Source: Reyranella massiliensis 521 (GTDB taxonomy: Bacteria > Pseudomonadota > Alphaproteobacteria > Reyranellales > Reyranellaceae). From it: 64,000 bases of DNA. Below the pieces are notes generated by a model. The model was not told the DNA's origin, made no database searches, and saw only the letters and a list, made by a program, of their open reading frames with translations. Below are positions 32,948 to 43,115 of this stretch, piece by piece. Position 1 is the stretch's first letter. Every line of letters begins with the position of its first letter. Both the position numbers and the translations under genes were made by a program. The stretch is taken from positions 1 through 64,000 of the forward strand of contig CAMAYC010000002.1 in NCBI GenBank assembly GCA_945862125.1. Reading direction: 5' to 3'.

Positions 32948-33678
32948 TCTCGGCGCCCGTCCTGCCGGACGGGTGGACGCTGGTCGAGCTGGACAGCGTC
33001 GGCAGCACCAATGACGAGGCGGCACGACTGGCCGAAGCCGGCGCGGCTGAGGGTACGGTCGTCTGGGCACGGGAGCAGACGGGCGGTCGTGGCCGCCGGG
33101 GGCGCCATTGGTCCTCGCCCGTCGGTAATCTCTACAGTTCGACCATCCTGCGGCCCGACTGTCAGGCATCCCGCGCTACGGAACTCGGATTTGTTGCCGC
33201 GCTCGCGGTCGCCGACGTCGTTCCGACCGGCCGAGAGACGCGAGTGAAGTGGCCGAACGACGTCATGGTCGATGGCGGCAAGGTCGCGGGCATCCTGCTG
33301 GAGAGCTCGAGCGGGCAGGGCGGTCTGGTAGAGCACGTCGTTGCCGGCATCGGGATCAATGTGGGCTTCGCCCCGCAATTGCCAGAGATGCGCTATCCCG
33401 GTGCGGCACTCGGCGGCTCGGTCGAGGCGACCTTGGAAAAGCTCACGCAAGCGATGGCCCAAAGGCTTGCCGACTGGCGCCACCATGGCTTCGAGACCGT
33501 GCGTGCGGCGTGGCTTGCCAAGGCCGGGCCGATTGGCGCTGACGTCGACGTCAGGTTGGGAGAGGAACTGGTGCGTGGCCGGTTCGCCGGGCTGGACGGC
33601 GACGGCGCCTTGCTGCTGGATACGACGGCCGGGCCGCGCAAGATCGTGTCGGGTGAATTGCTGGGCCGGGCGGCCTGA
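32944..33678 (+). CDS. birA: Biotin--[acetyl-CoA-carboxylase] ligase
   Basis: LDSVGSTNDEAARLAEAGAAEGTVVWAREQTGGRGRRGRHWSSPVGNLYSS; KWPNDVMVDGGKVAGIL; GTG start overlaps nuoN stop. Confidence 0.95.
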   Translation: MISAPVLPDGWTLVELDSVGSTNDEAARLAEAGAAEGTVVWAREQTGGRGRRGRHWSSPVGNLYSSTILRPDCQASRATELGFVAALAVADVVPTGRETRVKWPNDVMVDGGKVAGILLESSSGQGGLVEHVVAGIGINVGFAPQLPEMRYPGAALGGSVEATLEKLTQAMAQRLADWRHHGFETVRAAWLAKAGPIGADVDVRLGEELVRGRFAGLDGDGALLLDTTAGPRKIVSGELLGRAA

Positions 33679-33690
33679 GGAGAACGGGCA

Positions 33691-34461
33691 ATGCTGCTCG
33701 CGATTGATGTCGGCAACACAAATTCCAAGTTCGCCGTGTTTGACGGCGACAGGATCGTCGCGCAATTCCGGCTGCGTACAGAGGCCAAGCGCACGGCCGA
33801 TGAATACGCCGCCTGGCTGACCCAGCTCATGGACCTGCAGGGCTTCGATCCGCATTCCATCAAGGGCGCGATCCTGGCCAGCGTCGTGCCGCCGGTGAAT
33901 ACGCACATCCGCCGCCTCTGCGAGACCTACTTCAGGACCAAGTTGCTGATCGTGGGGGAACCGGACTGCGAGCTTGGAATCAAGATCCTGATCGATCGGC
34001 CCCAGGAAGCCGGAGCGGACCGCCTGGTGGGCGTGATCGCGGGCCACAAGAAATACGGTGGGCCGCTGATCACCATCGACTTCGGCAGCGCCACCACATT
34101 CGACCTCGCCGACAAGGACGGAAATTTCATCGGCGGCGTCTTTGCGCCGGGTGTCGAACTCACGATCGAGGCCTTCTATCTGATGACCGCCCGGCTGCCG
34201 CGCATCCGCGTCGAGAAGCCGGCCAAGGTTATCGGCAAGAATACAGTGGCCAACATGCAGTCGGGTGTCTTCTGGGGATATGTCGGGCTGATCGAGAGCC
34301 TGATCAAGCGTATCCGCGCGGAGTACGGAGAGCCCATGAAGGTGGTGGCAACCGGAGGACTCGCCGCGGTGTTCAAGGACGAGATTGGCCTGTTCGACGC
34401 CATCGAGCCGGACCTGATGTCGCTCGGTCTTCTGGAGATCTGGCGCCGCAACAACAAATGA
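33691..34461 (+). CDS. coaX: Type III pantothenate kinase
   Basis: MLLAIDVGNTNSKFAVFDGD; GADRLVGVIAGHKKYGGPLITIDFGSATTFD. Confidence 0.96.
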   Translation: MLLAIDVGNTNSKFAVFDGDRIVAQFRLRTEAKRTADEYAAWLTQLMDLQGFDPHSIKGAILASVVPPVNTHIRRLCETYFRTKLLIVGEPDCELGIKILIDRPQEAGADRLVGVIAGHKKYGGPLITIDFGSATTFDLADKDGNFIGGVFAPGVELTIEAFYLMTARLPRIRVEKPAKVIGKNTVANMQSGVFWGYVGLIESLIKRIRAEYGEPMKVVATGGLAAVFKDEIGLFDAIEPDLMSLGLLEIWRRNNK

Positions 34462-36110
34462 CCGTCCCGTCGAACGAAGAGTTGCTGTTTCTCGCCTTGG
34501 GCGGCGCCGGCGAGATCGGTATGAACCTCAATCTCTATGGCCATGCCGGCAAGTGGCTGATGCTCGACCTCGGCATAGCCTTCGGCGACGATAGCATGCC
34601 GGGCGTGGAGGTCATCATGCCGGATCCCGCTTTCATCGAAGAACGTCGCAAGGATCTGGTCGGGATCGTGCTCACCCATGCGCATGAGGATCACCTGGGC
34701 GCAGTGGCGGATCTCTGGCCGCGCCTCAGGGCGCCTGTCTACGCCACGCCTTTCGCGGCCTCGGTGCTGCGCCGCAAGCTCATCCAGGCCGGCCTGGTCG
34801 ACGAGGTTCGGGTCACGGAAATCCCGTTGCGGGGAAAGTTCAGCCTCGGACCGTTCGATCTGGAAATGATCACCATGACGCATTCGATCCTCGAGCCGAA
34901 TGCACTCACCATCCGCACAAAGTTCGGCACCATCTTCCACACCGGCGACTGGAAGATCGACCCGGAGCCGCTGATCGGAGAACTGACCGACGAGGCGATG
35001 CTGAAGCGCATCGGCGACGAGGGCGTGCTGGCGATGGTGTGCGACAGCACCAACGTCTTCGTCGAGGGAGAGGCCGGCTCCGAGGCGATGGTGCGGACCA
35101 ACCTGAAGAAACTGGTGAAGGGTCGCAAAGGACGGATCGCCGTCACCTGTTTTGCGTCCAATCTGGCGCGCGTCGAGAGTATCGCGTTGGCTGCGGTCGC
35201 GGCTGGGCGCCATCCCGTCCTGTCCGGCCCGGCGCTGCTGCGCATGATCGAGGCGGCGCAGGAATGCGGCTATATGCTGGACTTTCCCCAGTGCATCAGC
35301 CCGCAGGACGGGGCCTATCTGCCCAGGAACAAGGTACTGTTCATCTGCACTGGCAGCCAGGGCGAGGCGCGTGCCTCCATGGCGAAGATTGCCAATGACG
35401 AGCACCGCGACCTCGTGCTGGAGGAGGGCGACACCGCGATCTTCTCCTCACGTGTCATTCCCGGCAACGAGCGGTCGGTCGGGCGCCTGCAGAATGCCCT
35501 GATGGCGCGTGGCGTCGAAGTCATCACCGACCGTGAGGCCGATATCCACGTTTCAGGCCACCCTGCGCGCGACGAACTCGTGCGGGTCTACCAATGGGTA
35601 CGGCCCCGGATCGCCCTGCCGGTCCATGGCGAGGTCCGCCACATGGTCGAGCATGCCGCTCTCGCCCGGGCCTGCCAGGTGCCGGAAGCGATCGTGGCGC
35701 CGAACGGCACCCTGGTCCGGTTGGCCCCGGGACCGGCCGAGATCATTGACCACGTGCCGGCAGGCCGGCTGGCCCGCGACGGCGACGGTCTTGTGCCACT
35801 GGATGGCAATTCCCTGCGAGAGCGACGCAAATTGCTGTGGAATGGCAGTGCCGCGGCGACCCTCGTGATCGACGGCAAAGGCCGCGCCGTGGCGCCGCCG
35901 AAGGTATCGCTGCGTGGTATCGAGGACGAGGACGGCGCGCTTGCCTTGGCAATTGTGGCGGGCCTGAGCGAGATGATGGCCGATCTCAATCCGTCCGAAC
36001 GGAGGGACGACGGGCGGATCGAGGAAGCCGCCCGCCAGGCCGTCCGGCGCGTCGTGCGCGCACACCTGGGCAAGAAGCCGTTGACGGACGTTCACATCGT
36101 CCGCATCTAA
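34458..36110 (+). CDS. rnj: Ribonuclease J
   Basis: LGGAGEIGMNLNLYG; LTHAHEDHLGAV; CTGSQGEARASMAKIAND; beta-CASP domain. Confidence 0.95.
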   Translation: MTVPSNEELLFLALGGAGEIGMNLNLYGHAGKWLMLDLGIAFGDDSMPGVEVIMPDPAFIEERRKDLVGIVLTHAHEDHLGAVADLWPRLRAPVYATPFAASVLRRKLIQAGLVDEVRVTEIPLRGKFSLGPFDLEMITMTHSILEPNALTIRTKFGTIFHTGDWKIDPEPLIGELTDEAMLKRIGDEGVLAMVCDSTNVFVEGEAGSEAMVRTNLKKLVKGRKGRIAVTCFASNLARVESIALAAVAAGRHPVLSGPALLRMIEAAQECGYMLDFPQCISPQDGAYLPRNKVLFICTGSQGEARASMAKIANDEHRDLVLEEGDTAIFSSRVIPGNERSVGRLQNALMARGVEVITDREADIHVSGHPARDELVRVYQWVRPRIALPVHGEVRHMVEHAALARACQVPEAIVAPNGTLVRLAPGPAEIIDHVPAGRLARDGDGLVPLDGNSLRERRKLLWNGSAAATLVIDGKGRAVAPPKVSLRGIEDEDGALALAIVAGLSEMMADLNPSERRDDGRIEEAARQAVRRVVRAHLGKKPLTDVHIVRI

Positions 36111-36135
36111 GCCTTGAGATTGCCTGGAGAACCCG

Positions 36136-36540
36136 ATGATTGGACGCCTGAACCACATCGCCATTGCCGTTCCCGACTTGGCCAAGGCCACGGAACTCTA
36201 TCGCACCGTCATGGGTGCCAAGGTGAGTGCCCCCAAGGCGCAGCCGGCGCACGGGGTGACAGTGGTGTTCGTTGAGCTGCCCAACACCAAGATCGAGCTC
36301 CTGCATCCGCTGGGTGAGAAATCTCCGATCGCGAACTTCCTCGCGCGTAATGCGGACGGCGGCATCCATCATGTCTGCTATGAGGTCGAAGATATCTACG
36401 CTGCCCGGGACAAGCTCAAGTCGCAAGGGGCCCGGGTGCTGGGCGATGGCGAGCCGAAGACGGGGGCCCATGACAAGCCGGTGCTGTTCCTGCATCCCAA
36501 GGACTTCACGGGCACGCTGATCGAACTCGAACAGGTCTGA
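36136..36540 (+). CDS. mce: Methylmalonyl-CoA epimerase
   Basis: RLNHIAIAVPDLAKATELYRTVMGAKVS; GGIHHVCYEVEDIYAARDKLK; FLHPKDFTGTLIELEQ. Confidence 0.95.
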   Translation: MIGRLNHIAIAVPDLAKATELYRTVMGAKVSAPKAQPAHGVTVVFVELPNTKIELLHPLGEKSPIANFLARNADGGIHHVCYEVEDIYAARDKLKSQGARVLGDGEPKTGAHDKPVLFLHPKDFTGTLIELEQV

Positions 36541-36553
36541 GGGGAGCTGCGCC

Positions 36554-36802
36554 ATGAGCTGGGCCACCGGCGTCATGGTCTACATCGTCATCTGGTGGAC
36601 GGTGCTGTTTGCCGTGCTGCCATTGGGAGTGCGCCGCGTCGAAAAGCCTGGCAAAGGCGAGGAGCACGGTGCCCCGGAGCGACCGGAACTCGTGCACAAA
36701 GCAATCATCACGTCGGTGGTCGCAGCCGTGCTCTGGTTAGGGTTTTACGTGCTGCATTGGACCGACGTTTTCAGCTTTCGCAGAATGGTCGACAGCCTCT
36801 AA
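36554..36802 (+). CDS. DUF1467 family membrane protein
   Basis: 82 aa, MSWATGVMVYIVIWWTVLFAVLPLGVR, two TM segments, usual partner upstream of proS. Confidence 0.88.
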   Translation: MSWATGVMVYIVIWWTVLFAVLPLGVRRVEKPGKGEEHGAPERPELVHKAIITSVVAAVLWLGFYVLHWTDVFSFRRMVDSL

Positions 36803-36849
36803 ATCAGTTTCTCAAGAACGGCCTGTAACATCTTGAGACATAAAGGAAA

Positions 36850-36870
36850 CGGCGGGCTTTTGGCCCGCCG
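36850..36870. terminator. Bidirectional-looking hairpin CGGCGGGC-TTTTG-GCCCGCCG
   Basis: 8-bp GC stem; followed by TTTCCTTTA on the minus strand and CTCTTCTA on the plus strand. Confidence 0.65.
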
Positions 36871-37071
36871 CTCTTCTACCCCGAAACTCGTAGTTCGGCG
36901 GCTTTAAGCCGCTCTCCTCCCTAAACTCGGGCAGCGCCCAAGAGGTAGGCTCTTTAGCGCGCCCCCTTGTCCTTGCCAAGACCTTTTCTTTCGATCGTCA
37001 GGCTCCCACAGAACAATTGTTAGGGTGGAAGGTCGTTCGACGACAAACAAATTTCCGCACCACTTTAGTGA

Positions 37072-38364
37072 TCATCCGATGACCACGTATTTGATCACGA
37101 ACAGCACAGCCAGAATCGCGACCGCAGGATGGATGTCCGCGTAGCGGCCCGCAGCGAGTTTGATACCGGCGTACGAAATGAATCCAAAGGCGATGCCGTC
37201 GGCGATCGAGAAGGTGAAGGGCATGGTGATCGCGGTGATGACCGCCGGCGCCGCTTCGGTGATGTCGTCCCACTCCACCTCGGTCAGACCTCGCGCCATC
37301 AAGCAGGCGACATAGAGCAGCGCGGGCGCCGTTGCGTAGGCGGGGATGGACGCAGCCAGCGGCGCGATGAACAGCGCCAGCAGGAAGAGAATGCCGACAG
37401 TCGCGGCCGTAAGGCCTGTCCGGCCGCCGGCGTTGATGCCCGATGCACTCTCGATATAGCTCGTGGTTGTCGAGGTGCCGACGGCGGCGCCGATCATGGC
37501 CGCAGAGCTGTCGGCGATCAGCGCGCCGCGGAGGCGCGGAACGGTGCCGTCCGGGCGCATGAAGCCGCCGCGATGGGCCAGGGCGATCAAGGTCCCGGTA
37601 TTGTCGAACAGGTCGACGAACAGGAAGGCGAACACCACCGTCACCAGCCCGACCTGGAGAGCGCCGGTGAGGTCCATCTGCAGGAATACAGGTGCAATCG
37701 AGGGCGGTACGTCAAAGATGCCCTCGAATTTCTGCTGTCCGGCCAGGATAGAGATCACGGTTACGACCAGAATGCCAATGATGACGCCGCCCATGATGCG
37801 GCGGTATTCGAGCGCCACGATCAGGGCAAAGCCGAGGGTGGCCATGAGGACGGGCCAGCTGATCAGATTGCCGTGTGCCACGAGGGTTGCCGGATTTGCG
37901 ACGACGATGCCGGCATTCTTGAGGGCAATGAGCGCCAGGAAGAGGCCGATGCCTGCGGCGATGGCCATTTTCAGCGACTTCGGGATCGCGTTGACGATCC
38001 ATTCGCGGATCGGCAGCACGCTGATGATGAGGAAGATGATGCCCGAGATGAACACGCAGCCCAACGCCACCTGCCACGTATGACCCATGCCGCCCACGAC
38101 GCCGAAGGCAAAGTAGGCGTTCAAGCCCATGCCGGGGGCAAGGGCGATAGGGTAGTTGGCGAGGAATGCCATCAGCAGGCAGCCGATGGCGGCGGCGACG
38201 CAGGTCGCGGTGAACACCGCCCCGAACGGCATCTTGGCCGCGGTCAGGATCGATGGGTTGACGAAGATGATGTAGGCCATCGTCAGGAAGGTCGTGATGC
38301 CGGCCACGACCTCCGTGCGAACGTTGGTCTTGTTCTCGCTCAGCTTGAAAACCTGTTCGAGCAT
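37072..38364 (-). CDS. NCS2-family permease (AzgA-like adenine/guanine/hypoxanthine transporter)
   Basis: [66 protein letters not shown]. Confidence 0.94.
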   Translation of the reverse strand: MLEQVFKLSENKTNVRTEVVAGITTFLTMAYIIFVNPSILTAAKMPFGAVFTATCVAAAIGCLLMAFLANYPIALAPGMGLNAYFAFGVVGGMGHTWQVALGCVFISGIIFLIISVLPIREWIVNAIPKSLKMAIAAGIGLFLALIALKNAGIVVANPATLVAHGNLISWPVLMATLGFALIVALEYRRIMGGVIIGILVVTVISILAGQQKFEGIFDVPPSIAPVFLQMDLTGALQVGLVTVVFAFLFVDLFDNTGTLIALAHRGGFMRPDGTVPRLRGALIADSSAAMIGAAVGTSTTTSYIESASGINAGGRTGLTAATVGILFLLALFIAPLAASIPAYATAPALLYVACLMARGLTEVEWDDITEAAPAVITAITMPFTFSIADGIAFGFISYAGIKLAAGRYADIHPAVAILAVLFVIKYVVIG

Positions 38365-38438
38365 CCCTGTTCTCCCCCTGAAGTCGCGTTGAGTGTGCGG
38401 GCATTGCCCTGTGCAAAACCAGCCGGCGCGGGCCAAGT

Positions 38439-38467
38439 TTGCCTTTGCAAGGCCCGTTCCCTACAGT
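38439..38467 (+). promoter_or_regulatory. Sigma70-like promoter of proS
   Basis: TTGCCT - 17 nt - TACAGT, about 40 nt upstream of the proS ATG. Confidence 0.4.
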
Positions 38468-38508
38468 CCGCCGCCACCCCAGGACGCCCGAGCGAGGACC
38501 GATTCAGC

Positions 38509-39822
38509 ATGCGGATGAGCCAGTATTTCCTGCCGACCTTGAAGGAGAATCCGGCCGAGGCGCAGATCGTGTCCCACCGGTTGATGCTGCGTGCCGGCCT
38601 CGTCCGGCAGACCAGCGCCGGCATCTACGCCTGGCTGCCGCTTGGCTTCCGCGTGCTGAAGAATATCGAGCGGATCGTGCGCGAAGAGCAGGACGCTGCG
38701 GGTGCCCAGGAAGTGCTGATGCCGACCATCCAGTCGGCCGACCTGTGGCGCGAAAGCGGGCGCTACGACGCCTATGGGCCGGAAATGCTGCGCATCAAGG
38801 ACCGCCACGACCGCGAGATGCTGTTCGGGCCGACCAACGAGGAGATGATCACCGTTCTCTTCCGCGACGGGGTGAAGAGTTATCGCGACCTGCCGAAGAA
38901 TCTCTATCACATCCAGTGGAAGTTCCGGGACGAGGTGCGGCCACGTTTCGGCGTCATGCGCGGGCGCGAGTTCCTGATGAAGGACAACTACTCCTTCGAC
39001 ATCGACCGGGCGGGCGCCATCCGATCCTACAACAACATGTTCGTGGCCTACTTGCGTACCTTCGCCCGGATGGGGCTGAAGGCGATCCCGATGCGCGCCG
39101 ACACCGGCCCGATCGGTGGTGATCTCAGCCACGAGTTCATCATTCTGGCCGAGACAGGCGAGAGCGCCGTGTTCTGCCACAAGGGGCTGATCGACAAGGA
39201 TATCCTCGGCCGCGCGATCGACTACGCGAGCGATCTGCAGCCGATCGTGAACGAGTGGACATCGCTTTATGCCGCGACGGACGAAAAGCACGACAAGGAT
39301 GCCTTCGAGAAGATTCCCGAGGGTGAGCGCCTGGCTGCCCGCGGCATCGAAGTCGGCCATATTTTTAACTTCGGGACCAAGTATTCAAAGCCGATGAACG
39401 CAGTCGTGGCCGGTCCTGGAGGCGAACAGATCACGGTGGAGATGGGCTCCTACGGCATCGGCGTGTCGCGCCTGGTGGGCGGCATCATCGAGGCGAGCCA
39501 TGACGCGGCCGGCATCGTCTGGCCGGAATCCGTGGCTCCCTTCAAGGTCGCCATCGTTAACCTGAAGCCCGACGACGGCGCGGTTTCGGGCGCTTGCGTG
39601 AAGCTCTATGATGCCCTGCAGGCCAAGCGCGTAGAAGTCCTGCACGACGACCGTGACCTCAGGCCCGGCGCCAAGTTCGCCGACATGGACCTGATCGGTA
39701 CGCCCTGCCAGATAATCGTAGGGCCCAAGGGACTGGCGGCCGGCAAGGTCGAGCTCAAGAACCGCAAGACCGGCGCGCGCGAGGAACTGCCGATCGACGA
39801 GCTCGCGCAACGGTTCGGCTGA
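38509..39822 (+). CDS. proS: Prolyl-tRNA synthetase (short alphaproteobacterial type)
   Basis: [46 protein letters not shown]; 437 aa. Confidence 0.97.
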   Translation: MRMSQYFLPTLKENPAEAQIVSHRLMLRAGLVRQTSAGIYAWLPLGFRVLKNIERIVREEQDAAGAQEVLMPTIQSADLWRESGRYDAYGPEMLRIKDRHDREMLFGPTNEEMITVLFRDGVKSYRDLPKNLYHIQWKFRDEVRPRFGVMRGREFLMKDNYSFDIDRAGAIRSYNNMFVAYLRTFARMGLKAIPMRADTGPIGGDLSHEFIILAETGESAVFCHKGLIDKDILGRAIDYASDLQPIVNEWTSLYAATDEKHDKDAFEKIPEGERLAARGIEVGHIFNFGTKYSKPMNAVVAGPGGEQITVEMGSYGIGVSRLVGGIIEASHDAAGIVWPESVAPFKVAIVNLKPDDGAVSGACVKLYDALQAKRVEVLHDDRDLRPGAKFADMDLIGTPCQIIVGPKGLAAGKVELKNRKTGAREELPIDELAQRFG

Positions 39823-39842
39823 AGCGGGAGACACCGCCCATC

Positions 39843-41156
39843 ATGGCTTTCGCCGCCGTCGAGCGCCTGATCGCCTTCCGCTATCTGCGGGCTCGCCGCG
39901 AGGAGGGGTTCATCTCGGTGATCGCCGGCTTCTCGCTGGTCGGGATCACGCTGGGCGTTGGGACCTTGATTGTCGTCATGGCCGTGATGAACGGCTTTCG
40001 CGTCGAGATGCTGCGGCAGATGTCGGCCATCAGCGGCCAGCTCGGTGTTCAGGGCAATCGCGACGGTCTGGACGTCACGCCGGATTTGATGGCCCGCATC
40101 AAGGCCGTGCCGGGTGTTCTCAGTGCCACACAATCGGCCGAAGGGCAGGTCATGGCGGTCGTGGGCGACCGGGTCCGGGGCGTGGTCCTTCGCGGGATGC
40201 GGCCCGAGGATTTTCGCGCCCGCGTGCCGTTGGCCGCAGCCATCGACGGGCCGCCAGGGACGCGTGAGCGCTACCGCGGCCTCTGTCGCGGCGAGGAAGA
40301 CAAGCCCATCGATTGGGGCACACTGAACGGCTTTGGCGACGATTTCTCGGTGGCGGTAGGTCGACGCCTTGCCGATCTGATGGGGCTCAAGGTCGGCGAC
40401 CGGCTGCAACTCGTTTCGCCGGTCTCCGTGGTGACGCCATTGGGCGTCATGCCGCGATCGGTATCGGCCCGTGTGGCAGCGGTCTTCTGCGCCGGCATGT
40501 ATGACTACGATGCCAACTTCGTCTACGCGCCGCTCGTCGACGTCCAGCGTCTGCTCGATCTCGGCAACAAGGTTACGGGCATCGAGGTATTCGCAAGCGA
40601 AGATGCCCCGATTGCGAACACCCGTCGGCTGGTGACCCAGGCTGTGGGCTTTCAGGGTTGGGTGTTCGACTGGTTCCAGGCAAATGCCGGCTTCTTCTCT
40701 GCGATCCAGGCGCAGACGAACGTGATGTTCCTGGTACTGACCCTGATCGTGCTGGTTGCCGCCTTCAATATCGTCTCCAGCCTCGTCATGCTGGTGCGGA
40801 CCAAGACTGCTGACATCGCCATCCTGCGGACCATGGGAGCCAGCCGTGGCGCCATCCTGCGAGTGTTCCTGATCGACGGCCTGGCCATCGGCGGAGCTGG
40901 GACGATCATCGGTGTGGTGCTGGGGCTGGGCTTCGCTCGCAACATCGAGGCAATTCGGCAATGGTTGCAGCACACGTTCGGCCTCGTCCTGTTTGACGAG
41001 ACACTCTATCTCCTGGCCGAAATGCCCTCGCATATCGAGTGGATGGAGGTGGCGGTGATCGCCGGCATGGCGCTGGTCTTCGCCTTGGTGGCCTCGCTCT
41101 ACCCGGCGTTGCGAGCGGCCCGTCTCGATCCCGTTGAAGGGCTGCGCCGTGAGTGA
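39843..41156 (+). CDS. lolC: Lipoprotein-releasing ABC transporter permease (LolC/LolE-like, paralog 1)
   Basis: FRYLRARREEGFISVIAGFSLVGITLGVGTLIVVMAVMNGFR; MacB-like periplasmic core; C-terminal [19 protein letters not shown] versus E assignment uncertain. Confidence 0.85.
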   Translation: MAFAAVERLIAFRYLRARREEGFISVIAGFSLVGITLGVGTLIVVMAVMNGFRVEMLRQMSAISGQLGVQGNRDGLDVTPDLMARIKAVPGVLSATQSAEGQVMAVVGDRVRGVVLRGMRPEDFRARVPLAAAIDGPPGTRERYRGLCRGEEDKPIDWGTLNGFGDDFSVAVGRRLADLMGLKVGDRLQLVSPVSVVTPLGVMPRSVSARVAAVFCAGMYDYDANFVYAPLVDVQRLLDLGNKVTGIEVFASEDAPIANTRRLVTQAVGFQGWVFDWFQANAGFFSAIQAQTNVMFLVLTLIVLVAAFNIVSSLVMLVRTKTADIAILRTMGASRGAILRVFLIDGLAIGGAGTIIGVVLGLGFARNIEAIRQWLQHTFGLVLFDETLYLLAEMPSHIEWMEVAVIAGMALVFALVASLYPALRAARLDPVEGLRRE

Positions 41157-42408
41157 GCGGGCCCCGGCTGTTGAGCGTTGGCTGGCTTGGCGCTACCTGG
41201 CGACACGCCAGCGTGAGGGCTTTGTTTCCTTCATCGCGATCTTCTCGCTGATCGGCGTGGCGCTGGGGGTGGCGACCTTGATCGTCGTCCTGTCGGTGAT
41301 GGGCGGATTTCGGCAGCAGTTGCTCGGCCGCATCATTGGTATGAACGGCCACGTCGTGATCACGGCGCCCGGCGGGATGTTGCAGGCGACTGCGGAACTG
41401 CTGGAGAAGCTCAGGCAGACGCCTGGCGTCCGGACTGTGCGGCCGGCGCTGGAACGACAGGCGCTGGTTGCGGCCAATGGCCTGACGCGGGGAGCCATGC
41501 TGCGAGGCGTGCGGACGGACGATCTGTTGACTCGCGATATCGTGACCAAGAACATCGTCCATGGCGAATTGGGTGCCTTCGGCACGAAGCCCGGCGTGGT
41601 ACTGGGCGAGCGGTTGAGGCAGACCCTGAATGTCGGCGCCGGCGACAAGATCACGCTCGTGACCCACCGGCTCAACGAGAACGGCACGATCGCGCCGCGC
41701 TATTCCGATTACGAAGTATTGGCGAGCTTCATGACGCGCCGCTACGAATTCGATGGCGCCCTGGTTTTCGTGCCGCTCGAAGCGCTGCAGGAGGATCTTG
41801 AGTACGGACACAATGCGGTAAGCTCGATTGACCTGGAGTTGGTCGATCCGGCGGCGGCGCCGCGCGTGGCCCAGGAGCTTCGCCGGTCGCTCGGCCGTGA
41901 CGATCTCAAGGTGTCGGATTGGCTCGGTCTCAATGCCCGGTTCGTGGGCGCGCTGCAGGTCGAGCGGGTGATGATGTTCATCATCCTCACCCTGATCGTT
42001 GTGGTTGCGGCGATGAACGTGGTGGCAAGCTTTACCATGCTGGTGCGCGTGAAACGCGGCAGCATCGCCATCCTGCGCACGATGGGGGCGACGCCGGGAA
42101 CGATCGTGCGTGCATTCTTTCTCGCCGCCGCCGCGGTCGGGCTGGTGGGAACGGCCGTCGGCACGGGGCTGGGGTTGCTGATCTGTGCCAACATGCCCTC
42201 GATCGGCAGGCTGCTGGTGGTGATTACTGGAGCATCGGGCGGAGGCAATGCAGAAGTCGACTTCATCACCGCCATGCCCGTTCGGGTTCAAACCCTCGAA
42301 GTGGGCATGATAGTTGGCATCGCCATCCTGTTGTCACTGGCGGCTGCGGCCTATCCGGCGTGGCGCAGTACCCGGATCGAACCGGTCGAGGGACTTCGAT
42401 ATGAGTGA
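41149..42408 (+). CDS. lolE: Lipoprotein-releasing ABC transporter permease (LolC/LolE-like, paralog 2)
   Basis: [43 protein letters not shown]-terminal [21 protein letters not shown] start overlaps previous gene. Confidence 0.83.
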   Translation: MSERAPAVERWLAWRYLATRQREGFVSFIAIFSLIGVALGVATLIVVLSVMGGFRQQLLGRIIGMNGHVVITAPGGMLQATAELLEKLRQTPGVRTVRPALERQALVAANGLTRGAMLRGVRTDDLLTRDIVTKNIVHGELGAFGTKPGVVLGERLRQTLNVGAGDKITLVTHRLNENGTIAPRYSDYEVLASFMTRRYEFDGALVFVPLEALQEDLEYGHNAVSSIDLELVDPAAAPRVAQELRRSLGRDDLKVSDWLGLNARFVGALQVERVMMFIILTLIVVVAAMNVVASFTMLVRVKRGSIAILRTMGATPGTIVRAFFLAAAAVGLVGTAVGTGLGLLICANMPSIGRLLVVITGASGGGNAEVDFITAMPVRVQTLEVGMIVGIAILLSLAAAAYPAWRSTRIEPVEGLRYE

Positions 42409-43084
42409 CGCCGTGTTCCCGCTTTCCCTGCGCGAGATCAAGCGTACCTTCGTGCAGGGCGACCGTCGCCTGGAAGTGCTTCGCGGCGTCTCGCTGGATC
42501 TGCGGCCGGGCGAGATCGTGGCGCTTGTCGGCCAATCCGGCAGCGGCAAGTCGACGTTGCTGCATATCGCGGGGCTCCTCGAGCAACCCGACGGCGGCGA
42601 TGTGGTCTTGAACGGCAAGGCGGCCGGCCCGCTCGGCGATCGCGGCCGGACGGCGTTGCGCCGGCGGTTCCTGGGGTTCGTCTATCAGTACCATCACCTT
42701 TTGCCGGAGTTTTCGGCGATCGAGAACGTGATGCTGCCCCAGATGTTGAACGGCCTCTCACGCAGCGAGGCCCGTGTCAGGTCGACCGACCTGCTGGCGA
42801 TGGTCCAACTCAAGGAACGTGGCGACCATCGTCCGGGTCGGCTCTCTGGCGGTGAGCAGCAGCGCGTGGCGATCGCACGTGCGGTTGCGAATGCGCCGAG
42901 AGTGCTTCTGGCCGATGAACCGACGGGAAATCTCGACGCGGCGACGGCCGACATCGTGTTTCGCCAGCTCCTGGCGTTGGTGCGGGAGACCGGCATGGCA
43001 GCGCTGATCGCCACCCACAATCCCGACCTGGCCGAACGTATGGACCGCACGGTGACGCTCAAAGACGGCTTATTGTCGTCCTGA
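42401..43084 (+). CDS. lolD: Lipoprotein-releasing ABC transporter ATP-binding protein
   Basis: Walker [49 protein letters not shown]. Confidence 0.95.
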   Translation: MSDAVFPLSLREIKRTFVQGDRRLEVLRGVSLDLRPGEIVALVGQSGSGKSTLLHIAGLLEQPDGGDVVLNGKAAGPLGDRGRTALRRRFLGFVYQYHHLLPEFSAIENVMLPQMLNGLSRSEARVRSTDLLAMVQLKERGDHRPGRLSGGEQQRVAIARAVANAPRVLLADEPTGNLDAATADIVFRQLLALVRETGMAALIATHNPDLAERMDRTVTLKDGLLSS

Positions 43085-43115
43085 CAGTCCACAGGGTGCG
43101 GCGCGATGATGGCCC

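Noticed and set aside
36840-37020. tmRNA, 6S RNA, RNase P or SRP RNA in the structured intergenic region
   Set aside because: No tag-peptide coding segment, no GAGGAAAGTCCGGGC-type P4 motif, no GGTCCGGAAGGAAGCAGCC SRP motif, and no confident 6S architecture by eye; left as an unclassified candidate.
37129-38508. About 460-codon in-frame extension upstream of proS (ORF 37129-39822, 897 aa)
   Set aside because: The extension is exactly antisense to the NCS2 permease and has low-complexity R/D/H/Q-rich composition; proS has a normal start at 38509.
38365-38508. Purine riboswitch in the leader of the NCS2 permease
   Set aside because: No recognisable purine-aptamer core in the short GC-rich divergent region.
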